This document shows positions 1-6,551 of a stretch of DNA of 14,596 bases, piece by piece. Positions within the stretch are counted from its first letter, which is position 1; each line of letters begins with the position of its first letter. The notes below the pieces were generated by a model. The model did no database searches. It saw only the letters and a program-made list of their open reading frames with translations, and was not told where the DNA came from. The stretch is from Dehalococcoidia bacterium (GTDB lineage Bacteria; Chloroflexota; Dehalococcoidia; Lucifugimonadales; UBA3495), in the NCBI GenBank assembly GCA_022823105.1, contig JAJDXU010000467.1:1-14596 (forward strand), given 5' to 3'. The position numbers and the translations under genes were made by a program.

Positions 1-63
1 GATGCGCCTTTGGCGTGCCGGAATCCAGGGCGCAGTAGGCGGTGGTCAGTGTACACGACGGCG

Positions 64-873
64 CTAACCGTCGCGCTGCCGGCGCACTTCGCGGGCCCGG
101 TCGATGATGCGCTGCGCGTCGGCAACCGTTCGCGCTCGATAATCAAGCTGGTTGGTGAGGAGAGGTTGTGTCCTCACTGCCACATCCTCATATTCCTGCT
201 CTCCGGCATACGCGGAGTAGATGTCCGGCGGAATGCCGAGACGAAACTCGTGCAGTTCCGGGTCGATATGCCGGATGTGTCCCAGCAGGTGCCCTATGTC
301 GTGGGTGCGCCGGTAGCGCACGCTGTGGGCTTCCAGCAGGGCTTTCATCCCATGTTCCAGCGCTCCCTGGGCCTGCTGTCCGATCAGCAAGTCGTTGTGA
401 CCCAAGTCAACCAAATCCCCGAACGCCCTCAGATGCAATTCCGCGTGCAGTATCCGGTTGTCATAGTTGCTCCAGTCGTACTCGTACTCCGTCTCCTCGT
501 CCTCTGCGTCGCGGTTGTGGTATTCCTCCGGGTTCTGCGTCATGATTACACCGTCGAACAGAGCCTGGGTAGCGACGTGGTTGATGTAGCGCTTCCCTTT
601 GCTGAACCTTTCCTCCGAAAGCCAGACCAGCTGAACCGGCACTCGACGCCCGTAGGTTGCCCGCACTATGCCCTTGGCCCATTCCTCGACCGAACCCTTG
701 TATTCGCCATCCGGAACTTCCGGCTGCACCAGCATGATGTCGATGTCCGACCGGCGTTCCTCGTAGTCTCCCCGCGCACGGGAACCGAACAGGATCGTGG
801 CCAGCGGCCGTTCCCGTTCGTGTACGGCTTGCGCGACGCTCAGGGCGCGCGGGTCGCAGTTGATTGCGGTCAT
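64..873 (-). CDS. Nucleotidyltransferase-HEPN fusion protein (MNT/HEPN)
   Basis: The N-terminal half is a minimal nucleotidyltransferase of the DNA polymerase-beta superfamily. It shows GSRARG at about residues 30-35, followed by SDID with the metal-binding aspartates near 43 and 45. The C-terminal half (about 140-260) is helical and HEPN-like, with a charged R-x-x-R-R-T-H-D-x-G-H-L-L segment that resembles the HEPN RNase or scaffold motif. Separate MNT and HEPN proteins form MntA-HepT toxin-antitoxin pairs, in which the MNT protein AMPylates the HEPN toxin; here both lie in one polypeptide of about 269 aa. A TTG codon at 906 would add 11 residues but has no Shine-Dalgarno sequence. I prefer the ATG at 873, which follows a GGAACGG stretch. 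An acidic linker (DAEDEETEYEYD) separates the domains. The function in TA or in small-molecule or RNA modification is inferred, not shown. Confidence 0.85.
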   Translation of the reverse strand: MTAINCDPRALSVAQAVHERERPLATILFGSRARGDYEERRSDIDIMLVQPEVPDGEYKGSVEEWAKGIVRATYGRRVPVQLVWLSEERFSKGKRYINHVATQALFDGVIMTQNPEEYHNRDAEDEETEYEYDWSNYDNRILHAELHLRAFGDLVDLGHNDLLIGQQAQGALEHGMKALLEAHSVRYRRTHDIGHLLGHIRHIDPELHEFRLGIPPDIYSAYAGEQEYEDVAVRTQPLLTNQLDYRARTVADAQRIIDRAREVRRQRDG

Positions 874-914
874 GTCGCCGTTCCGGTGAATTGGAGCTAC
901 GGACAATTTATTAT

Positions 915-940
915 GCCATCCCCGCTACCGCAGGGATGGC
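915..940 (-). terminator. Hairpin downstream of the GH2-like gene
   Basis: GCCATCCC at 915-922 pairs with GGGATGGC at 933-940 across a 10-nt loop, and on the minus strand an A/T-rich ATAATAAATT follows. It sits between the stop of the sugar-binding-like gene and the start of the MNT-HEPN gene, so it could terminate the former. There is no classical T-run, so an attenuator or a simple stem-loop is also possible. Confidence 0.45.
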
Positions 941-964
941 GCAATGTTGTCTGGACGCGCGCGC

Positions 965-1489
965 CTAGCGTGGCGGCGCCGTCTCGAAGGCCAGGTAGGC
1001 ATACCGCATGAAGATGGCGCCCACGGGCTCGCCCAGCGGCGCGTTGGCCACCAGCACGGCGATGACGTGCTCCTTGCCCGGCTCGCCCGGCTCCTCCAGC
1101 AGCACGCGCTTGGGGGTGTTGTTGCCGGTAACGGCGCCGATGTTGCGGTCGATCTTGCCGTCGATGAACACCTCGCCGTAGTTGTCCACGTTGGTCTCAA
1201 ACCACACGCGGCACGTGGACACGTCCTGCCCCTTCACCGTCTCGGGCATGGTGAACCGCAGGCGATACCAGGCAAAGGTGAATCCCACGGAATAGCGCTT
1301 CTGAAAGTCTGCGCCGCTCTCCCAGCCGGAATCGTCGTAGTCGGGCAGGCGGGCGTTGCTGCCCAGCATCTCGGCGACCAGGCCCTGGTTGGGCTCGCCG
1401 GGCTCCAGTCCCTGCGCGATGCGCCACCCGTCGGACTTGATGACGGCCAGGTCCTCTTTCTGTTCCAAATCCAGTGCTACTCGGGGCAT
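965..1489 (-). CDS. Stand-alone GH2-type sugar-binding/galactose-binding-like domain protein
   Basis: This 174-aa protein has the look of the N-terminal jelly-roll domain of glycoside hydrolase family 2 enzymes. It carries an F-A-W-Y-R-L-R-F strand followed by an E-V-F-I-D-G-K segment, the equivalent of the A-E-V-W-V-N-G-K turn in beta-galactosidase sugar-binding domains. No TIM-barrel catalytic domain follows, so it is either a free carbohydrate-binding module or a diverged relative. The frame is open for 19 codons upstream, but the ATG at 1489 is preceded by AGGAG with a 7-nt spacer, which decides the start. No signal peptide is seen, so a cytoplasmic location is likely. It lies just upstream of the MNT-HEPN gene on the same strand, separated by a hairpin. 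The fold assignment is fairly sure; the ligand is unknown. Confidence 0.75.
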   Translation of the reverse strand: MPRVALDLEQKEDLAVIKSDGWRIAQGLEPGEPNQGLVAEMLGSNARLPDYDDSGWESGADFQKRYSVGFTFAWYRLRFTMPETVKGQDVSTCRVWFETNVDNYGEVFIDGKIDRNIGAVTGNNTPKRVLLEEPGEPGKEHVIAVLVANAPLGEPVGAIFMRYAYLAFETAPPR

Positions 1490-1662
1490 GGGAATACTCC
1501 TAATCTCGATGATACGCGGCATTATACGGTATTCCCGAAGCGCCATGCCGGTTGTGCGTAAACGGCGACGTGAGCGAGCATTGGTATGCTGGGTTGCACG
1601 GAATATGTGCGCAAGAAGACATCCCTATTGGTGTCGGATGATAAGGCGAAAGCGGGAGAACG

Positions 1663-1971
1663 ATGCGAATACCTCAATGCGTAAAGACATCTATCGTAAC
1701 GGCATGGCCGTGGCCAAAAGCCGTATTGACGATAGCCATAGCGAGCTCGTTGCTCGCAACAGGTTTTCTACCGTGGACAACCGAGTGCGTCACCAAAATA
1801 CCGGGTTCCGTGTTGTACGAGTACCAGCCAGAGATACAGTTGGGAGCGGCTGCCTTCGCTGGTTTCGTATTTGCCGCACTCCTATACTTCGGAGGTACAG
1901 GACACAGGTTCGTCGCAACAATAGTGATGGCGCTTATTGTCATGGGGGCGGTCATCCGGCCGCGGGAGTGA
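1663..1971 (+). CDS. Small hypothetical membrane protein
   Basis: This is a 102-aa protein with about three hydrophobic helices (roughly residues 20-38, 59-77 and 82-98) and a short basic C-terminus. A GGGAGA stretch just before the ATG gives a usable ribosome binding site. I do not recognise the family. It stands alone on the plus strand, with opposite-strand genes to its left and the protease pair 245 bp to its right. The overlapping open frame on the other strand (1674-1955) has no comparable ribosome binding site and is taken as a shadow. Confidence 0.55.
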   Translation: MRIPQCVKTSIVTAWPWPKAVLTIAIASSLLATGFLPWTTECVTKIPGSVLYEYQPEIQLGAAAFAGFVFAALLYFGGTGHRFVATIVMALIVMGAVIRPRE

Positions 1972-2215
1972 TTGTGCCTGTGGAGTAGGATTGTTCAAGT
2001 AGGCAAAAAAGAAGATGAACCGTGACGAATCCCGTAATTTTCAATAGAACAGCCCCGTGAGCCGAAGCTCATGCACGACGCTACGTGGCAGCCAGGAACA
2101 TGACGCGCTCCGGAACTTGACCAGGCAGTCATTGACGACATAGAACGAACCGCCGGACACACTGTCGGTGAACGCTCCCAGCGCCACGACCCACACAACC
2201 GGGAACGGAGGACAA

Positions 2216-2488
2216 ATGAGCCAACCCATACCAACAACTCCCGAAGAGGCGGCCCACATCTCGGCGCAGATGGACGAGTACGAAGCCATCTCGACGCGCC
2301 TGCGAGCCGAAACTGAAGGCATGAGCCTACAGCATCCCCGCCAGTGGGCGGGCATGAACTCCGATCAGAAACTCACCCTGGCCGACACCCTGCCGGAACT
2401 GCTGACAAAACTCAGGTCAGAAGGCGAACTCCAACGTACGGTAGCAGTGCTCTACCTGGACCCCGACCCGCCGGAGATGATCCTGTGA
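2216..2488 (+). CDS. Hypothetical 90-aa protein, coupled to the retropepsin-like gene
   Basis: The protein is small, acidic and largely helical with no transmembrane segment; its middle (about 10-75) could form a helical hairpin. The frame is open for 16 codons upstream, but the ATG at 2216 is preceded by GGAGG four bases away, so it is the likely start. Its stop codon overlaps the GTG start of the next gene (GTGA), a layout typical of translational coupling. By position it is the counterpart of the small gene that precedes the second aspartyl protease near 13.8 kb, although the two small proteins show no obvious sequence similarity. I cannot assign a family; a role as partner, substrate or antitoxin of the protease is inference. 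Confidence 0.7.
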   Translation: MSQPIPTTPEEAAHISAQMDEYEAISTRLRAETEGMSLQHPRQWAGMNSDQKLTLADTLPELLTKLRSEGELQRTVAVLYLDPDPPEMIL

Positions 2489-2898
2489 TCGCCGGTTACT
2501 ACGGCGGTCGCCGGCCGATGATGAGAACCCACGTGACGCTGCCCAGACTGAGCATTGAGGGGCAGATCGACATTCTGGTCGACACCGGCGCCCAGGTCAC
2601 GTGCATCCTCGGGGCCGACGTCGACGTGCTGGAGGTACCAGACGAACCCCTCGCCCAACCAGCGACGCTCCACGGCGTGGGCGGCGCCACCGTCATGTAC
2701 CGGGAGCCGGCGATCCTCACGTTCCGGGATTCGGAAAACGGCCGGCTCTACCGTTACCGCACCGAAGTCAGAATCGGAGCCCGAACCGGATCCGGCAGCA
2801 ACCTGCCGTCCCTGCTGGGACAAGACATCCTACAGAACTGGAGCCTGCTCCACGAACCGGCGACGGGCAGGCTCGAAGCCATTCCACTCACCGGTTGA
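2485..2898 (+). CDS. Retropepsin-like (clan AA) aspartyl protease
   Basis: This 137-aa protein has the hallmarks of a single-domain retropepsin-type protease, which would act as a homodimer. The catalytic motif is I-L-V-D-T-G-A near residues 30-36 (Asp33), and the conserved hydrophobic-hydrophobic-Gly element appears near the C-terminus as L-P-S-L-L-G-Q-D-I-L. There is no signal peptide or membrane anchor, so it is likely cytoplasmic. The GTG at 2485 overlaps the stop of the preceding gene and has GGAG about 9 bases upstream; the frame continues upstream through the preceding gene but without a credible start. Bacterial proteins of this kind are widespread in cyanobacteria and Chloroflexota, but their substrates are mostly unknown. 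Confidence 0.85.
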   Translation: MIAGYYGGRRPMMRTHVTLPRLSIEGQIDILVDTGAQVTCILGADVDVLEVPDEPLAQPATLHGVGGATVMYREPAILTFRDSENGRLYRYRTEVRIGARTGSGSNLPSLLGQDILQNWSLLHEPATGRLEAIPLTG

Positions 2899-3152
2899 CG
2901 CCCGCACAACGGGAACCGAACCGCTGGTAATTCGGGACGCCATCAGGGCTACGGCCCACAGCTGGTCAGCACCGGCGACACCGACGCCTCCAACCAACAC
3001 GCCTGCCGCGCCAGCAGACGTTACCGTTTTCGAAGACCCCAGCAGCCAATTCCTGCCGTTTTCGTAGCGCGAACCCCTACTCAAACAATCCTACTGTCGA
3101 GGAGAAACTCGGGGCATGGACTACCGCAGGACTACTGGCCTTCCCGCTGTTA
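2899..3152. other. Intergenic stretch with weak, unresolved coding signal
   Basis: After the protease stop, two plus-strand frames stay open without a start codon. One (ending with TAG at 3065-3067) reads as a proline/alanine-rich tail. The other is open from 2931 into the hydrophobic ORF at 3153-3362. Neither has a credible start with a ribosome binding site. This may be a decayed or frameshifted gene, or simply GC-rich non-coding sequence. Confidence 0.3.
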
Positions 3153-3362
3153 GTGGCTGTGGCCACCAAAGCAGCCAAAATAGCGTCCGCGAAAGAAGAC
3201 GATACCAGTATAGACGGCAATTTCAAGGACTCGTTCAACAACGCCATGCGCGCCGAAAACGTCGCAGAGTTACTTCTGTGGACCAGCATGGGCGTCGGGA
3301 GGATTGGGGGTATTCCTACTATGGGGGTATTCCTACTAATGGAAGCCATCGAAATGTGGTGA
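3153..3362 (+). CDS. Doubtful small hydrophobic ORF
   Basis: The frame encodes 69 aa from a GTG, with a membrane-like C-terminal half. In-frame translation upstream (E-E-K-L-G-A-W-T-T-A-G-L-L-A-F-P-L-L) also looks protein-like, and the frame is open back to 2931, so the visible GTG may not be the true start. The only good ribosome binding site nearby (GAGGAG at 3099-3104) serves an ATG at 3116 in a different frame whose product is arginine-rich and unconvincing. A 17-bp tandem duplication (3305-3338) near the 3' end changes the frame of the C-terminus. It may be a decayed gene. No family is recognised. Confidence 0.3.
   Translation: MAVATKAAKIASAKEDDTSIDGNFKDSFNNAMRAENVAELLLWTSMGVGRIGGIPTMGVFLLMEAIEMW
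3305..3338. repeat. 17-bp perfect tandem duplication
   Basis: TGGGGGTATTCCTACTA occurs twice in direct succession (3305-3321 and 3322-3338). Since 17 is not a multiple of three, it shifts any reading frame running through it. Confidence 0.9.
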
Positions 3363-3490
3363 ATGCGACGGAAATTTGAAGCCCGCCCCACCCTCGACAC
3401 CATGACACTTCCCCCTTGCCCCCACCCTCCATCCATCCCTACCATATTAACCAATCCAATCGCCCAACTCCCGCTCATGGTGCGGTACGT

Positions 3491-3503
3491 CCGCCTCTGG
3501 CGG
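3491..3503. repeat. CCGCCTCTGGCGG hairpin repeat, copy 1
   Basis: An inverted repeat with 5-bp arms (CCGCC/GGCGG) and a TCT loop. It is the first of four copies in the window and the left member of a close pair 28 bp apart. Confidence 0.85.
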
Positions 3504-3518
3504 GAGCCTGCCGTAGGT

Positions 3519-3531
3519 CCGCCTCTGGCGG
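3519..3531. repeat. CCGCCTCTGGCGG hairpin repeat, copy 2
   Basis: The right member of the close pair. Both copies are preceded by a GGT(ACG)TCC-like context and followed by GG(A/T), so a unit slightly longer than the 13-bp core may be duplicated. Confidence 0.85.
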
Positions 3532-3859
3532 GTCGAACCACCAGCCCGTACAATACCCAACTCCAGGCGCCACTCCCCCAAACCCTCTCAAATGCCCGCC
3601 AGAACCGCTAAATCCACCCCCAAACCGCCTCAATCCGCCCCCATTTTGCCTCCAACGCCCTGCTCAAATGAACGGAAATGAGCGGAAACGAGCGGGAAAT
3701 CGACCTTTCCGTCCTTTCACCACGCAATTGCAAACCGGGTACGCGTGACACGTTCCCCCGTTGCCCGGCGCTGGGCCGCGCGTATAGAATGGCCCGACGT
3801 TGTCATCTTTTCCAGACTCTGGAATGACCAACGTCCAAACCAACCTGGAGAGTGCATCG

Positions 3860-5242
3860 ATGGCGATCTGGAGACCGGACCCCACTTTCTATCCATCGGC
3901 ACGACTGGCCATGGAGGCTCCACAGGAGCGGCTGGCCTACGTCGCCACCCTGAACCCCAACTCGGGCGAGCCCGACGCCATGACCGTGGTGGACTGCGAC
4001 CCCAACTCGGCGTCGTACTCGCAGGTGGTCCACTCGGTGCCCATGCCCTACCTCGACGACGAGCTGCACCACTTCAACTGGAACGCTTGCAGCGCCGCCC
4101 TGTGTCCTTCATCGGCGCACCCGCACCTGGAACGGCGGTACCTGGTGGTGCCATCGCTGGCCAACAGCCGCATCTACATCCTGGACACCCAGCCCGACCC
4201 GGCTCGCCCGCGCATCGTCAAGACCATCGAGACCGAGGAAGTGCAGCGGGCCGGCTACTCCCGTCCTCACACCGTACACTGCGGCCCCGATGCCATCTAC
4301 GTCAGCGCACTGGGTTCCGCCGACGGCGACCGGCCCGGCGGCATCATGCTGCTTGACCACTACACCTTCGAGCCCATCGGCCCATGGGAACTGGACCGCG
4401 GCCCGCAGGAACTGGCCTACGACTTCTGGTGGCACATCGGCCTCGACACCATGATGACCAGCGAATGGGGCACTCCCGAAATGTTCGAGCATGGCGTCCG
4501 CCTTGAGGACGTGGTCGGGCAGAAGTTCGGCCACATGCTCCATTTCTGGGACATGCGCCGGCGCTCTCACCGCCAGGCCGTTGACTTGGGCGCCGAGCAC
4601 CAGATGGCCTTGGAGCTGCGGCCCGCCCACAATCCCACCCGGCACTATGGCTTCTGCGGTGTGGTGGTCAGCACCGAAGACCTGTCCGGCTCCATTTTCC
4701 TCTGGTATCGCGACGGCGAGGAATGGGCCGCCCGCAAGATCATATCCATACCCGCCGAGCCGGCCGACGCTGCCGATCTGCCCCCGGCCCTGCAGCCCCT
4801 GGGCGCCGTGCCGCCGCTGGTCACCGACATCGACCTCTCCGTGGACGACAGGTTCCTCTACGTCTCCTGCTGGGGCACCGGCAAGCTGCTCCAGTTCGAC
4901 GTGTCCGACCCGTTCAACCCCGTGCAGACCGGCGAGCTGGAGATGGGCGGCGTGGTCCGCAAGGCGGGCCACCCCAACGGCGCAGACCTCACCGGCGGCC
5001 CGCAGATGGTGGAAATCAGCCGCGACGGACGCCGCGTGTACCTGACCAACTCCCTGTACTCGTCCTGGGACGACCAGTTCTATCCCGACGGACTCAACGG
5101 CTGGCTCAGCCGCATCGACGCCGACCCCAACGGCGGCATGTCGGTAAACAGGGACTTCTTCGTCGATTACGGCAAAACCCGCAGCCACCAGGTCCGGCTC
5201 CAGGGCGGCGACGCATCGTCCGATACCTTCTGCTTCCCGTAA
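3860..5242 (+). CDS. Selenium-binding protein SBP56 family / methanethiol oxidase-like
   Basis: The 460-aa protein matches the SBP56 family along its whole length, and that family is about 460-470 aa. Landmarks in order are D-E-L-H-H followed by W-N-A-C (Cys77, the position of the selenium-binding cysteine of human SBP1), G-Y-S-R-P-H-T-V-H-C-G, Y-D-F-W-W, a T-S-E-W-G segment, H-M-L-H-F-W-D-M, D-I-D-L-S-V-D-D-R-F-L-Y-V-S-C-W-G, then G-G-P-Q-M-V-E-I-S-R-D-G and L-Y-S-S-W-D-D-Q-F-Y-P-D-G. Characterised members oxidise methanethiol to formaldehyde, H2S and H2O2 using copper. The several histidines seen here fit metal binding. In-frame ATGs lie further upstream, but the one at 3860 has GGAGAG seven bases before it. 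Secretion seen in some relatives is not supported here because no signal peptide is present. No symbol is given because orthology to MtoX is not proven. Confidence 0.93.
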   Translation: MAIWRPDPTFYPSARLAMEAPQERLAYVATLNPNSGEPDAMTVVDCDPNSASYSQVVHSVPMPYLDDELHHFNWNACSAALCPSSAHPHLERRYLVVPSLANSRIYILDTQPDPARPRIVKTIETEEVQRAGYSRPHTVHCGPDAIYVSALGSADGDRPGGIMLLDHYTFEPIGPWELDRGPQELAYDFWWHIGLDTMMTSEWGTPEMFEHGVRLEDVVGQKFGHMLHFWDMRRRSHRQAVDLGAEHQMALELRPAHNPTRHYGFCGVVVSTEDLSGSIFLWYRDGEEWAARKIISIPAEPADAADLPPALQPLGAVPPLVTDIDLSVDDRFLYVSCWGTGKLLQFDVSDPFNPVQTGELEMGGVVRKAGHPNGADLTGGPQMVEISRDGRRVYLTNSLYSSWDDQFYPDGLNGWLSRIDADPNGGMSVNRDFFVDYGKTRSHQVRLQGGDASSDTFCFP

Positions 5243-5272
5243 AGGCCGGATCAGGGACCCAACCGCAACGTA

Positions 5273-5303
5273 GGGGCGAATCCGCCTGAGATGGATTCGC
5301 CCC
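5273..5303 (+). terminator. Inverted repeat after SBP56 (GGGGCGAAT family)
   Basis: GGGGCGAATCC (5273-5283) pairs with GGATTCGCCCC (5293-5303) across a 9-nt loop, about 30 bp after the SBP56 stop, and GCTTTG follows. It could end the SBP56 transcript, but it also belongs to a dispersed repeat family starting GTAGGGGCG that recurs near 6133 and 7708. Confidence 0.6.
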
Positions 5304-5331
5304 GCTTTGTCGTTACAGTTCCGCCGTATCC

Positions 5332-6051
5332 GTGATCCAGGTTCTCCTGCTCCACGCCCTCATCCCCGACCCGGCGGCCCTGACGGCGCTGGGGCCGTGG
5401 CTGGGGCTGGCGGCGTTGGGTCTGTTCCACGGTCTGAACCCGGGAATGGGCTGGCTGTTCGCGGTGGCCCTGGCCCTCCAGCGTCAACGGCCGGCGCAAC
5501 TCTACACGGCCACGGGATACATCGCCGTGGGGCACCTGCTGTCGGTGGCGGTGGTGCTGGTCGCGCTGGCGCTGGCGGGGGCGTTTCTGCCGTTGCAATG
5601 GGTGCGCATCGCCGCCGGCGCGGTCCTGCTGACGTTTGGCCTGATCCGACTCGCGCTCTACTACCGGCATCCCCGGTGGGTCGGGATGAACGTGGGCGGC
5701 AGGGACCTGATCGCGTGGTCGTTCCTGATGGCAACGGCCCACGGAGCCGGCCTGATGCTGGCGCCCGTGGTGCTGGCGCTCACGGGCCCCGACGCTCCCG
5801 CCGGACTCGCCGGCGACCTGGGCGAGCACGGTGGATTCCTGTCCCTCTCCGACGCGCCAGTCTGGTGGCTGGTCGGCCTGCTGATGCACACGGTCGTCAT
5901 GCTGGCGACCATGCTGGCGGCGGCGGCCATCGTGTACTACCGGGTCGGGCTTGCGTTCCTTCGCAGGGGTTGGATCAACCTCGACCTGCTCTGGGCCGGC
6001 TCCCTCGTGCTGGCAGGAGTGATCACGCTGGCTTGGGCGGTGGTGGCCTGA
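5332..6051 (+). CDS. Multi-pass membrane protein, NicO/UreJ-like in outline
   Basis: This 239-aa protein is almost entirely hydrophobic with about six helices. Conserved-looking polar residues sit inside helices: F-H-G-L-N-P-G-M-G-W at 32-41, G-H at 67-68, and A-T-A-H-G-A-G at 134-140. Histidines buried in membrane helices are typical of metal-ion permeases and exporters, and the layout recalls HupE/UreJ or NicO-type proteins, but the classical H-x4-D-H motif is absent. The GTG at 5332 is the best visible start although its ribosome binding site is weak. It follows SBP56 by 89 bp on the same strand with a hairpin between, so co-transcription is possible but not certain. Transport of a metal or of a small sulfur or organic compound is inference. 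Confidence 0.75.
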   Translation: MIQVLLLHALIPDPAALTALGPWLGLAALGLFHGLNPGMGWLFAVALALQRQRPAQLYTATGYIAVGHLLSVAVVLVALALAGAFLPLQWVRIAAGAVLLTFGLIRLALYYRHPRWVGMNVGGRDLIAWSFLMATAHGAGLMLAPVVLALTGPDAPAGLAGDLGEHGGFLSLSDAPVWWLVGLLMHTVVMLATMLAAAAIVYYRVGLAFLRRGWINLDLLWAGSLVLAGVITLAWAVVA

Positions 6052-6132
6052 GCCGTCCAACAAGCACGGCTGGCGCGCCGCCGGAAATCCTCGGCCCGCA
6101 CAACGGCGCTGCAAACCAGGTGGCGTACCGTC

Positions 6133-6160
6133 GTAGGGGCGAATAATTATTCGCCCCTAC
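6133..6160. repeat. Perfect 28-bp palindrome (GTAGGGGCGAAT family)
   Basis: The 14-base half-site starting GTAGGGGCGAAT at 6133 is followed directly by its exact reverse complement, ending GCCCCTAC at 6160. It lies between convergent genes (the membrane protein ending at 6051 and the minus-strand DUF2283-like gene), so a bidirectional terminator role is possible. Confidence 0.85.
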
Positions 6161-6214
6161 TTTGCCAACGATGGCGGTAACAAATCACCTCAATTCAGAG
6201 CGCTGCTCTGCCGT

Positions 6215-6267
6215 ACCGCTACGCCTTCAAATGCTCGGCGAAGAACTCCGGCGTGCGCGGCCACGAC
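6215..6267 (-). pseudogene. Orphan copy of a dienelactone hydrolase 3' end
   Basis: These 53 bp match 6940-6992, the last 16 codons, stop and 3' flank of the first hydrolase gene, with two mismatches. In the hydrolase frame it still reads S-W-P-R-T-P-E-F-F-A-E-H-L-K-A-stop. Weaker similarity extends another 33 bp outward (6182-6214 against 6908-6939). Upstream of the fragment the sequence becomes the DUF2283-like gene, so nothing more of a third hydrolase remains. It is either the relic of a third tandem hydrolase or a duplicated 3' end left by an insertion. Confidence 0.85.
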
Positions 6268-6278
6268 GGAAACAAGTT

Positions 6279-6551
6279 TCAAACCTGCTCCACATGGCCG
6301 GATTTTGCGTTGTGCTTGGCTATGATGGCGTCCACAAAAGGTTTGAGCACGTGTTCGGCAAGTTCGATACGCACGCCTTCCGCCATGGAACCGTCTTCTT
6401 TATTGTAAAAAACTACCACGCCCTTCGCGATTGTTTCACCCTCCCCGAGCTGTTTCCCGCTGTCTATCCACAGTGATTGAGTTTCGGGAAAATACCTTAC
6501 CACCGGTTCAGGCTCAGAAACTTTCTGAGGTTTCATTGCTCGTTTTGCCAT
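6279..6551 (-). CDS. DUF2283-like small protein, possible antitoxin
   Basis: A 90-aa protein whose core (about 17-75) has the DUF2283 outline: Y-F-P-E-T-Q-S-L-W-I-D, a beta-rich stretch, then V-V-V-F-Y-N-K-E-D-G-S-M-A-E-G-V-R-I-E. The start is the ATG at 6551, preceded by GGAGGGAGACC, an excellent ribosome binding site; the frame stays open further upstream only because it overlaps the preceding gene. That gene's reading frame ends 19 bp inside this one, so the two are translationally coupled. DUF2283 genes commonly follow DUF4258 genes in toxin-antitoxin-like pairs, so an antitoxin role is reasonable inference. The pair lies between two copies of the hydrolase 3' end. Confidence 0.7.
   Translation of the reverse strand: MAKRAMKPQKVSEPEPVVRYFPETQSLWIDSGKQLGEGETIAKGVVVFYNKEDGSMAEGVRIELAEHVLKPFVDAIIAKHNAKSGHVEQV

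Larger units (their letters stand above)
3363..3859. other. Gene-free, C-rich repeat-bearing region upstream of SBP56
   Basis: About 500 bp carry no convincing gene. The plus strand is strongly C-rich and G-poor between about 3400 and 3660, with degenerate AATCC-CCCCC-type units around 3606-3648. A G-rich run of GAGCGGAAA-like units follows at about 3672-3700. Two copies of the CCGCCTCTGGCGG hairpin lie at 3491 and 3519. The proline-rich translations in these frames follow from the base composition. The promoter for the SBP56 gene must lie in the right part, but I see no clear -35/-10 pair. Confidence 0.6.

Noticed and set aside
10..1011. A 333-aa plus-strand frame at the left edge
   Set aside because: It is antisense to the nucleotidyltransferase-HEPN gene, whose GSRARG and SDID motifs are clear.
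1972..2215. Protein-like stretch before the first protease pair (P-E-L-D-Q-A-V-I-D-D-I-E-R-T-A-G)
   Set aside because: The frame is broken by stops on the left and has no start; too short to call a pseudogene.
3491..3531. The two close hairpin copies as a CRISPR array
   Set aside because: Only two units, 28 bp apart, with a 13-bp repeat; other copies are dispersed and no cas gene is present.
3416..3748. Proline-rich protein in the C-rich region
   Set aside because: Proline content follows from CC-rich sequence; there is no ribosome binding site and no conserved motif.
4109..5188. A long open frame antisense to the SBP56 gene
   Set aside because: It is the mirror of a strongly conserved gene, has biased valine/glycine/histidine content, and lacks recognisable motifs.
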